DNA of 21,468 bases. Origin: an uncultured Capnocytophaga sp. (GTDB taxonomy: Bacteria > Bacteroidota > Bacteroidia > Flavobacteriales > Flavobacteriaceae). A program made the position numbers and the translations under genes. The notes under the pieces are model-generated. The model saw only the letters and a list, made by a program, of their open reading frames with translations, had not been told where the DNA came from and did not search any database. This document shows positions 15,009 through 21,468 of this stretch, piece by piece. The stretch is from the NCBI RefSeq assembly GCF_938029845.1, contig NZ_CALHGG010000147.1, positions 1 through 21,468 on the forward strand, read 5' to 3'. Every line of letters starts with the position of its first letter. The first letter of the stretch is position 1.

Positions 15009-17648
15009 CTATTCTATCACCAAGACACGTTCTTCGTCAAAGGCATCGCTCTCAAAGATGATTTGATAGTTGCCTTTGGGGAGATAATACTTTCCATTGT
15101 CCGCTTTCTTGAAGGTAGTTAGGAGTTTTTTCTCATAGGCAATACGTCCTTCTTCGGTGAATACCAAGTCAAAAGGAATAAAGTTAAACCCTACTTTGGT
15201 CTGATAAGTGAACTTGGAAAGGGTGATTTTGTTCTTAACGACACTGATTTTGATCGTACTATTATCTTTGGAGGCAAAGGATTCTAAGTATAGCACAGGT
15301 TCCTCAGGTGATTGCCAAGGGCTAGGTGCATTTCCCCACTTAGGAGAATATTTTATAGAGTAAGTCTCTTTAAGAGGATAGAACAATTGTGCTTGTACTG
15401 CCGCACGTAGTTCCCTAAGGGCAGTAACATTGGCTGTAAAGAAACCATGTCCCTTAGTTCCCACATATAGCTGATTGGTCTGAGGGTTGATAGCAATAGC
15501 ACTAATGGAAGTACGTGGTAGGTTTTCCTTGAAAGGATGCCACTTTTCTCCCATGTCAAAGGATACATACAAGCCATTTTCGGTACCTAAGTAGAGCACT
15601 TGCTCATTGGCAGGATCTTCCACAACAACATTGACAGTTTCCTCTGGTAAGTTAGCCTTGAGGTTATCCCAGCTCTTTCCCATATTGTTGCTACGGAAAA
15701 ATAAGGCCTGATGATTGTCATTTTGCAAGATAGCATATACACGTTCTTGAGCGTGTTTGGAAGCTAGCAAGCAAGCCACACGGTTAGGTGTAGGGAAAGA
15801 GGAGTATATCATTTGCCAAGAAACGCCTCCGTTCTGTGAGGTGTATATCATACCATCATCACTACCTGTATATAGTAGGCCAAACTGGAAAGGTGATTCG
15901 CATATAGCCGAAATAGTACCATAGGAGAGTATTCCTCCCTTGTCACCATTGGTGAGATCTGGGGAGATCGTATTCCACTGTTTTCCCTCATTGAGCGACT
16001 GGAACAAGGTATTGGTACCCGCATAGAGAATGGTGTTATTCTGAGGGGAGAGCGCTAAGGCTGTTTGTAGGGGATAGTGCTGTTTTACCTTCTTGTCATA
16101 AGGGAGAGAGGTCTTGCTTTGTTTGAGTTGTAGGATACTTCCAAAGGGTTGTGAGAGGAAGAGTTTGTTATCAGGTGAAGCCACAAGAGATCCTTTTTCT
16201 GGACTTAGGAAAGACCAACCATTGGCAGTATGCTTGAAGATACCTTCGTTGAGGATACTAGCATAGAAAGTATCATTTTCGGGCTTTCCTATAGATAGGG
16301 AAATGGCAGAGGCTGTTTGTGGCATCTGTTGTTTAGCCCAAGTACGTCCTTGGTCAAGGGATTGGAACATACCTTGGTTAGTTACTAAGATCAGTTGGCG
16401 TTCATCGGCAAAGAGTTGATATACTTTTTGTTCCTTAGGGTTGTCCTTAAGCAGTGTCCAAGTAATTCCACCATTATTAGAGCGAAGCAAAGGTACTCCA
16501 GAGAGGTATAATTCGTTCTCTTGTTTAGGGTTCACAGCAAGTGCGCCTACTTCATACCCCTTGTTATAGAAAACATTGGTCAGAGGTTTGTTATTCTTCT
16601 TCACCCAAGACTTTCCGCCATCGGCCGAGTAGTAGATCTCAGCTCCGATGACAGCAGGGAGAGCCTCAGTAAAGCGGGTCAAGTCGGAAACCTTTACTGC
16701 ACCAGAACGTACTGCTTCGCGGAGGTTTTCCACAGAATACTTATTCTCTAGCGAATGATTGTAGATATATTGGCTAATTCTCTCATCGTCAAGGGCAAGG
16801 AAATCCTTGTTGGAGAGGCTTTGTAGATTGAGATCAGAAGGGTCATCTTTGGCACGTTCGCGGTTATCTACAAGCGCATAAATAGAAGTAGGGCTGAATA
16901 TGGCCAAGGATATTTTCCCAATGTTCCCTTGAGGGAAGCCTGAGCCTGCACCCGTGATGAGTTCCCAAGTAGCCCCTGCATTATTACTCTTATAGATGCC
17001 TGACTGCTTGCCCGCAGGAACAATGTTAGAAGGACTAAAAGAGCAATCCCAAGCAGAGAGGAAGAGTGTTTCAGGAGCAGAAGGTACTTTCTTAAGCTCA
17101 TTGACTCCTACTTGTCCAAAAGTTTGATTCCAGTTCTTTCCCTTGTCGGTAGTAGAGAGTACCCCTTGGATAGAACCGCCTTCTCCCATGGCACTTAAGC
17201 AAACATTGGTAGAGGAGATGAGGGTAATTTGGCGTACATTGATATTGCCTACAGGAGAAGTCTCCTTCCAGTCTTGGGCATATTCTTTGAAAAACACGCC
17301 TTGATGATTGGCGACCCATAGGGTACGATTGTCCCAGTCCACTGCCATAGCGGTAGTTTGTGGTGCCATAAAGTCAGCAAAGGTAGGAGTGAAACTCGCC
17401 CCATTGTTCTCGCTATACCATACCCCCGACTCGGCTAAAGCTACATATAGCTCATAAGGGTTCTTAGGGTTTCTTTCTACCTGAATAATCTCTCCCGCCC
17501 CACGGCTAATTTCAAGGGTTTGGAAAGGGATATTTTTGACCCAAGATTTCTGCAAATTCTGGGTGCGAATCATCTCTTGTCGGTTTTGTACTTGTGCTAT
17601 GCTTGCTGCAGAAAGAAGCATGGCAGAGGCCAAAAGAATATGTTTCAT
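15009..17648 (-). CDS. Secreted VPS10/sortilin-like BNR-repeat beta-propeller protein
   Basis: An 879-residue protein with a signal peptide (1-19, ending SIAQ). Ten Asp boxes (S-x-D/N-x-G-x-x-W) are visible at about residues 79, 166, 221, 341, 390, 430, 551, 604, 653 and 696, for example SADGGKSW and SNNGGITW, each separated by 40-120 residues as in a ten-blade VPS10/sortilin propeller. A helical insertion (about 265-335) between blades contains FLALDDERISQYI and is, to my memory, usual in the flavobacterial family often labelled glycosyl hydrolase. No catalytic sialidase residues are evident and ligand binding is more likely than hydrolysis. The tail (about 760-879) is a beta-sandwich-like section; I do not see a standard T9SS C-terminal signal. 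It is the last gene of the sufE-DUF59-kdsB run, 29 bases after kdsB, though a functional link to kdsB is not evident. Confidence 0.88.
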   Translation of the reverse strand: MKHILLASAMLLSAASIAQVQNRQEMIRTQNLQKSWVKNIPFQTLEISRGAGEIIQVERNPKNPYELYVALAESGVWYSENNGASFTPTFADFMAPQTTAMAVDWDNRTLWVANHQGVFFKEYAQDWKETSPVGNINVRQITLISSTNVCLSAMGEGGSIQGVLSTTDKGKNWNQTFGQVGVNELKKVPSAPETLFLSAWDCSFSPSNIVPAGKQSGIYKSNNAGATWELITGAGSGFPQGNIGKISLAIFSPTSIYALVDNRERAKDDPSDLNLQSLSNKDFLALDDERISQYIYNHSLENKYSVENLREAVRSGAVKVSDLTRFTEALPAVIGAEIYYSADGGKSWVKKNNKPLTNVFYNKGYEVGALAVNPKQENELYLSGVPLLRSNNGGITWTLLKDNPKEQKVYQLFADERQLILVTNQGMFQSLDQGRTWAKQQMPQTASAISLSIGKPENDTFYASILNEGIFKHTANGWSFLSPEKGSLVASPDNKLFLSQPFGSILQLKQSKTSLPYDKKVKQHYPLQTALALSPQNNTILYAGTNTLFQSLNEGKQWNTISPDLTNGDKGGILSYGTISAICESPFQFGLLYTGSDDGMIYTSQNGGVSWQMIYSSFPTPNRVACLLASKHAQERVYAILQNDNHQALFFRSNNMGKSWDNLKANLPEETVNVVVEDPANEQVLYLGTENGLYVSFDMGEKWHPFKENLPRTSISAIAINPQTNQLYVGTKGHGFFTANVTALRELRAAVQAQLFYPLKETYSIKYSPKWGNAPSPWQSPEEPVLYLESFASKDNSTIKISVVKNKITLSKFTYQTKVGFNFIPFDLVFTEEGRIAYEKKLLTTFKKADNGKYYLPKGNYQIIFESDAFDEERVLVIE

Positions 17649-17677
17649 CTCTTAGAAATTAAACTAATGAATAAAAG

Positions 17678-18424
17678 CTAAAAAGTGGGTGCGCTATCTC
17701 TCCACAAAAATCGTGCCCTTTCTAAGTCTTCGGGGGTATCTATACCGATATTTTCTACTTCAGAGAAGACCATTTTGATACGTCGACCATTTTCCAAGTA
17801 ACGCAGTTGTTCGAGTTTCTCTATCTCTTCCAAAGGAGTAGGAGCCAAGTGATAGAATTCCATAAGAGCACTTTTGCGGAAAGCATAGACCCCTATGTGC
17901 TTGTGGTAGGTGTAAGCGACCTGTTCGTCCCTTCTGAAAGGGATGGGACTACGAGAGAAATAAAGCGCAAATTGCTCCTTATCCACCACAACCTTTACAT
18001 TGTTAGGATTTTGTATATCGTCCCATTCTTTCAAGGGCATCATCAGCGAAGCCAAATCAATTTGCTCTTTGGGGTCGTTGGCAAAGACTTCCAACAGACT
18101 CTCAAGACTTTTCTTTTGTATGAAAGGTTCGTCTCCTTGTACATTTACAATAATATCGGCAGGAAGGTTTTCTACTGCCTCGGCAATACGATTGCTTCCA
18201 CAACTGTGGGCGATTTGGCTTAAGAATACTTTTCCATCTATACCCTTAATTTTTTGAGCAATTTCAGTGCTGTCAGTCGCTACCCATACCTCGTCAAAGA
18301 GGGCAGTACGCACTGTGGCAAGGTAAGTTTGCTCAATAACTGTGCGCCCCCCTAAGTCCTGTAAGAGTTTCTTAGGAAAGCGGGTAGCCTCAAGGCGTGC
18401 AGGGATAACAGCTATCTTTCTCAT
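17678..18424 (-). CDS. kdsB: CMP-Kdo synthetase (3-deoxy-manno-octulosonate cytidylyltransferase)
   Basis: This 248-residue cytosolic enzyme joins CTP and Kdo to CMP-Kdo for the inner core of lipopolysaccharide, so the cell is a Gram-negative with Kdo-bearing LPS. The N-terminal nucleotide-binding motif IPARLEATRFPKKLL (7-21) fits the IPAR-x-x-S-x-R-x-P-x-K-x-L consensus with Thr in place of Ser. Other landmarks are VATDS (48-52), HSCGSNRIAEA (73-83), NVQGDEPF (93-100) with metal-binding Asp97, YFSRSPIPF and the C-terminal IGIDTPEDLERA (about 227-238) with the second metal-site Asp. Length is normal for the family. It starts 11 bases after the DUF59 gene stop, so the two are co-transcribed. 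Confidence 0.97.
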   Translation of the reverse strand: MRKIAVIPARLEATRFPKKLLQDLGGRTVIEQTYLATVRTALFDEVWVATDSTEIAQKIKGIDGKVFLSQIAHSCGSNRIAEAVENLPADIIVNVQGDEPFIQKKSLESLLEVFANDPKEQIDLASLMMPLKEWDDIQNPNNVKVVVDKEQFALYFSRSPIPFRRDEQVAYTYHKHIGVYAFRKSALMEFYHLAPTPLEEIEKLEQLRYLENGRRIKMVFSEVENIGIDTPEDLERARFLWRDSAPTF

Positions 18425-18435
18425 AGTCAGTGATT

Positions 18436-18768
18436 TTATAGGAATCCAAGTTCCAATTTGGCTTCTTCACTCATCATCTCCTGTCCCCAAGGTGGGTCAA
18501 AGGTGAGTTCCACTTCCACTTCATTAATCTCATCAATGCTTCCTATCTTCTCATAGACTTCTTGAGGGAGTACCTCTGCCACGGGACAATTGGGCGAAGT
18601 GAGGGTCATGAGGATTTTTACATCGCGATTTTCGTTGATAAACACATCATAGATAAGCCCCAATTCGTATATATCCACAGGGATTTCAGGGTCATAGATG
18701 GTATGGAGAACCTCGACGATTTTCTCGCCAATGAGTTCGGTATCAATAGGTGTCTTTTCTTCTGACAT
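18436..18768 (-). CDS. DUF59/MIP18-like Fe-S cluster assembly protein (SufT-like)
   Basis: A 110-residue cytosolic protein of the DUF59 (MIP18) family. It carries the hallmark YDPEIPVDIYELGLIY (25-40), TSPNCPVA (57-64) with the conserved Cys61, and FDPPW (about 90-94). Such proteins assist the maturation or delivery of Fe-S clusters, and in Flavobacteriia they accompany SUF genes. Here it lies 3 bases after sufE, which supports the assignment. Gene symbol sufT is possible but that name is used for a longer subgroup, so I leave it open. The four other suf genes (sufB, C, D, S) are not in the window. Confidence 0.92.
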   Translation of the reverse strand: MSEEKTPIDTELIGEKIVEVLHTIYDPEIPVDIYELGLIYDVFINENRDVKILMTLTSPNCPVAEVLPQEVYEKIGSIDEINEVEVELTFDPPWGQEMMSEEAKLELGFL

Positions 18769-18771
18769 AGT

Positions 18772-19194
18772 TTAATTGTTTTTTAAAGTTATAGCTTTGG
18801 CATAGAGTTTCATTTGTTCTATCATACTTACCAGCCCATTGGCACGGGTAGGAGAAAGGTGTTCCTTAAGACCTATTTTGTCAATAAAACTCATATCGGC
18901 AGCCAAAATATCAGCCGCTTTCTGTCCTGATAGGGCTTTGATCAAAATGGCAATGATCCCCTTGGTGATGATAGCATCACTGTCGGCTGTGAAATGGATA
19001 ATATCCCCTTCATTATCAGCATGTAACCATACTTGGCTTTGGCAACCCTTGATCAAGTAGCTGTCAGTCTTGTACTGAGGGTCTATCAGAGGTAGGCTCT
19101 TGCCTAGGTCAATCATATATTCATAGCGGTCTTCCCAGCTTTCTAAAAATGAAAAGTCCTCAATAATAGTATTTTGTATCTCTGTGATGGTCAT
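18772..19194 (-). CDS. sufE: SufE, cysteine-desulfurase sulfur acceptor
   Basis: A 140-residue cytosolic protein that takes persulfide sulfur from SufS and passes it to the SufBCD scaffold. The family motif is clear: LIKGCQSQVWL (47-57) with the sulfur-accepting Cys51. Also typical are the N-terminal IIEDFSFLESWEDRYEYMID helix (10-29), SDAIITKGIIAILI and LSPTRANGLVSMI near the end. The open frame runs further up to 19254, but the added residues are a hydrophobic string translated from a simple repeat, and the promoter -7 box (19209-19216) lies inside it. The ATG at 19194 is therefore the start. It opens the operon sufE, DUF59 gene, kdsB, propeller gene. Confidence 0.95.
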   Translation of the reverse strand: MTITEIQNTIIEDFSFLESWEDRYEYMIDLGKSLPLIDPQYKTDSYLIKGCQSQVWLHADNEGDIIHFTADSDAIITKGIIAILIKALSGQKAADILAADMSFIDKIGLKEHLSPTRANGLVSMIEQMKLYAKAITLKNN

Positions 19195-19208
19195 TCTTTT
19201 TTTGGGGG

Positions 19209-19216
19209 CAAAGGTA
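19209..19216 (-). promoter_or_regulatory. -7 promoter box of the sufE operon
   Basis: On the minus strand TACCTTTG matches TAnnTTTG exactly, 14 bases before the sufE ATG. The -33 region is occupied by the simple TTTTACTTTTTACTT-like repeat; TTTTAC units there may replace the usual TTG box. Confidence 0.7.
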
Positions 19217-19217
19217 A

Positions 19218-19480
19218 TAAAAAAAAGTAAAAAGTAAAAGGTAAAAAGTATCATTACGCCAATTCTACTCCCAAGAGAAATTTTTTATAGTCAATCATAT
19301 TTAGAATGCAAATAATATAGAATAAAAGTGATTCTTAATTTGCTCTTTTTCAAGGGAGAATACCCTCACATACTCAGCTTTCGAGGACTTTGTCCGTACA
19401 CCTACTCATGCTGATTTTTCGAAAATCTTTTCTGTTTGACTATAGTTTTACTTTTTATCTTTTACCTTTTACCTTTTATC
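19218..19480. repeat. Imperfect A/T-rich inverted repeats bounding the sufE-M1 gap
   Basis: Left arm (about 19221-19250) is built from AAAAGTAAAAAGTAAAAGGT-type units; right arm (about 19446-19480) carries the complementary TTTTACCTTTTACCTTTTAT units. Between them are about 200 bases with no gene, no strong hairpin and no T-run terminator that I could find. The arms are imperfect and low in complexity, so a cruciform or a mobile element is not certain. Confidence 0.5.
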
Positions 19481-19485
19481 TTGGA

Positions 19486-21327
19486 TTAGTAGTTATGGCA
19501 TTCCGTATTGGTATCCGCCATAAACTCCTGTGGGTCTATACTGATGTTTCTCACTTGGGTAAAGGGGAGATCTAACTCAAACTGATAAGTGCTTTCAGCC
19601 CAGTTCCATACAGGTAGGACAATACGTTCCATATTGATAAATGGATTGGGTTTTTCTCCAAAGGTCAGATCAGTGGGAATGTACAAAGAGAAAGGTTTTT
19701 GTCCGTTGGGAATTACAATAAGATCTAACGGCATAGGGATACGTCCTTTTTTGTTAAGGGTAACAAGGGTCTTATCTCCCTTGCTTTCTACCTTTTCTAT
19801 ACAGTAGCCGATATGGTGATTGGTATGCATAAACTCCTTGAGAAACCAAAAGAGCTGCATGCCCGATTCCTTTTCAGCGCAACGCACGAAATTCTCAGGG
19901 GTAGGGTGTGTGAAAGCGTATTCCTTGTAAAAACGCTTGAAGGTAGCCTCCATCGCCTTGCGACCAATAATATAGTCCAAATGGGAGGCAAACATAGTCC
20001 CTTTGGCATAGGCAGTACTGAAGTAGGAGCGTGTACGCTCGAAAAAGTCGGCACGTATGGAAGGGTCTTCCTCTTGCCTGTCTTGGATATAGTCAAGGAA
20101 AGCCTTACGGCGGAATTCGGAAAAGTTGACCACTGGGTCTTTCTGAACGACTTCGGCATCAGCCCAAAGCTGTAAGAAGCAGGTAAAGCCCTCATCAAAC
20201 CAAGGATATTGCTGCTCATCAATGGCAAAGATATGCTGAAACCAAGTATGAGCCAGTTCATGGCAAGCGGTTTTGACAAGAGCCTTGGGATCCTTTCCTC
20301 CCTCTATAAAAGTACACATAGCATATTCCATGGCTCCTTGCCCTGCTTGGATAAAGGAGTAATGACTCCAAGGGTATTTGCCTACTTTAGCTTCGTAGAA
20401 GTCCAAGACCTCTGGCATGATTTCTTGTAATTTCTTCCAATTTTCTGGAAAATTCTTGTAGAAAAAGTGTAGTTCCACGCCGCTCTTAGTCTTCACAATA
20501 TCATGCTGATAGGCTGGATCAGCTGCCCAAGAGAAGTCTATTACTCGCTCAGCCTTGAAGTGCCAAGTACGGGTCTTTTGGTGTGTCTTTACTTCTTTGA
20601 TGTTTTGGTAACCAAAGCCTATTTGTTCGGGGTTTTGTAGCGTGCCGGTACCTGCTACGAGATAGTTCTTGTCAAGGGTGATTTTTACATCAAAGTTTGC
20701 CCAGTCTCCATAGAACTCACCAAATATATATTGGTAAGGGTGCCAACCTTGGCTGTCATACACACAGATACGTGGGTACCACTGAGAGAGGGAAAGGGCT
20801 ACTCCATCGGAGTTATTGCGCCCCATGCGTAGCCCCATAGTGGGGATTTGGGCAGTGTAGTCCATAGCAAGGGTAGCCTTTCCATGGGGGAGGATAGGCT
20901 CAGGGAGGCTTACTTGTAGGATAGTACCAATCACCTTATAAGAAGCCTCTTTACCATTCTGGGTTAAGGATTGCAGGCGTATAAAACCTTGTTCGTTTTC
21001 CTTGAGGTGTGCTATTTTGCTTTCGTACTTAGGCTGAGCCTCTGTGCCAACATTATGCATAAAGCGGGCAGGCATATCGGGTACCTGTTGCATATTCTTA
21101 TCCATTTGGCTATTAGGCTGAAAGGCGTTGAGATACAAGTGGTAAAAGACAGTACGCAGCGTATCAGGTGAATGATTTTCATAGATGGCTATTTGCTTAC
21201 CTTTGTATTGGAAAGTCTTTACATCCATCTGTATATCCATTTGGTAGTCAATGTGTTGTTGCCATTGCGCAGAGGTATTTATACTAAAGCCTATAAAGGC
21301 AAGGGCGAGGAAAAGGGATTTTACCAT
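19486..21327 (-). CDS. Secreted M1 family metallopeptidase
   Basis: A 613-residue zinc peptidase, exported by a signal peptide (1-21, ending NTSAQ). The catalytic domain has HELAH (356-360) and the third zinc ligand Glu379 in DEGFT exactly 18 residues later, so H-E-x-x-H-x18-E is intact. The aminopeptidase exopeptidase motif GxMEN reads GAMEYAM (331-337): Glu is kept and Asn is Tyr, a variation I recall from bacteroidete M1 enzymes of the GMEYPM type. The N-terminal region (22-270) is the M1 beta-sandwich; the region after 440 is mostly helical, then a beta domain. It likely releases amino acids from peptides in the periplasm or outside. The TTG at 21351 is not the start because it is part of the -7 box; the ATG at 21327 is used. 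Confidence 0.93.
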   Translation of the reverse strand: MVKSLFLALAFIGFSINTSAQWQQHIDYQMDIQMDVKTFQYKGKQIAIYENHSPDTLRTVFYHLYLNAFQPNSQMDKNMQQVPDMPARFMHNVGTEAQPKYESKIAHLKENEQGFIRLQSLTQNGKEASYKVIGTILQVSLPEPILPHGKATLAMDYTAQIPTMGLRMGRNNSDGVALSLSQWYPRICVYDSQGWHPYQYIFGEFYGDWANFDVKITLDKNYLVAGTGTLQNPEQIGFGYQNIKEVKTHQKTRTWHFKAERVIDFSWAADPAYQHDIVKTKSGVELHFFYKNFPENWKKLQEIMPEVLDFYEAKVGKYPWSHYSFIQAGQGAMEYAMCTFIEGGKDPKALVKTACHELAHTWFQHIFAIDEQQYPWFDEGFTCFLQLWADAEVVQKDPVVNFSEFRRKAFLDYIQDRQEEDPSIRADFFERTRSYFSTAYAKGTMFASHLDYIIGRKAMEATFKRFYKEYAFTHPTPENFVRCAEKESGMQLFWFLKEFMHTNHHIGYCIEKVESKGDKTLVTLNKKGRIPMPLDLIVIPNGQKPFSLYIPTDLTFGEKPNPFINMERIVLPVWNWAESTYQFELDLPFTQVRNISIDPQEFMADTNTECHNY

Positions 21328-21348
21328 GAGAGATTTGAGTTTTGGGGA

Positions 21349-21356
21349 CAAAAATA
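21349..21356 (-). promoter_or_regulatory. -7 promoter box of the M1 peptidase gene
   Basis: TATTTTTG on the minus strand matches TAnnTTTG exactly, 21 bases before the ATG at 21327. It rules out the apparent upstream TTG start. Confidence 0.65.
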
Positions 21357-21371
21357 CGAATAATATTTAAT

Positions 21372-21418
21372 TTAGTGGTTAGTTCTGACCACTAATCACT
21401 AACGACTAACTGCTAATT
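21372..21418. repeat. Simple CACTAA-type intergenic repeat with hairpin
   Basis: TTAGTGGT (21372-21379) pairs with ACCACTAA (21388-21395); degenerate 7-8 base units (ATCACTAAC, GACTAACTG, CTAA) follow. A similar TAGTCACTAGTCATTAG unit run lies at 7157-7175 beside the hairpin repeat, so these may be one loose family of intergenic repeats. Confidence 0.5.
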
Positions 21419-21468
21419 TTTACTTATTCAAAATACATATTGCTGAAAATGAGTTATTTATTTTGTTT

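Noticed and set aside
19195..19254. N-terminal extension of SufE that looks like a membrane segment
   Set aside because: It is translated from the simple A/T repeat and covers the promoter; SufE is cytosolic and begins at the MTITEIQ start.
21328..21351. TTG start for the M1 peptidase
   Set aside because: The TTG belongs to the promoter box TATTTTTG; the ATG at 21327 directly starts a normal signal peptide.
7087..21418. CRISPR array or tandem satellite from the short intergenic repeats
   Set aside because: Repeats are few, irregularly spaced and inverted, without equal-sized unique spacers, and no cas gene is present.

Overview
The window looks like a piece of a Bacteroidota chromosome of the Flavobacteriia type; Capnocytophaga is my best guess, from memory of protein style only. 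The reasons are A+T-rich DNA, at least six good matches to the Bacteroidota -7 promoter box TAnnTTTG just upstream of genes, almost no Shine-Dalgarno sequences, and families typical of this group (DUF2795, the SurA-like gene pair, a ten-blade VPS10/BNR secreted protein, and sufE next to a DUF59 gene).

Left part (1-7072). The 3' part of ettA lies beyond the left edge; the visible part runs on the minus strand. Its promoter faces a plus-strand promoter that opens a run of secreted or lipoprotein genes: an unknown protein, a DUF2931 lipoprotein, and two tandem lipoprotein genes that are identical by eye over about 1,070 bases but differ at both ends. A short relic of a further copy seems to lie just upstream of the first. 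About 395 bases without a convincing gene follow, holding gene debris and a hairpin-rich candidate dispersed repeat. Then comes a secreted endonuclease/exonuclease/phosphatase with its own promoter.

Middle (7088-11100). A large hairpin repeat separates that gene from convergent ndk. The SRP RNA (ffs) follows with an excellent promoter. Directly downstream is a 707-residue protein with a helical-repeat start, a SUKH (SMI1/KNR4) module, a SUFU-like module and an unassigned C-terminal module. This is the layout of a polyimmunity protein that protects against polymorphic toxins. It ends in a clear terminator and faces mdh.

Right part (10098-21468, all minus strand). Read from the right, this holds a secreted M1 metallopeptidase; an operon of sufE, a DUF59 Fe-S protein, kdsB and a ten-Asp-box secreted propeller; then a Nudix protein, a DUF2795 protein with its own terminator, CvpA, a SurA-like lipoprotein overlapping a two-domain SurA-type isomerase, and mdh. 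These are mostly core functions: Fe-S assembly, Kdo activation for lipopolysaccharide, outer-membrane protein folding and the TCA cycle.

The accessory part is 1300-10020. The duplicated lipoproteins with a decayed copy, the DUF2931 protein and the SUKH/SUFU protein together suggest, but do not prove, an orphan immunity or self-protection locus. I saw no toxin, secretion gene, integrase, transposase, tRNA or CRISPR array.
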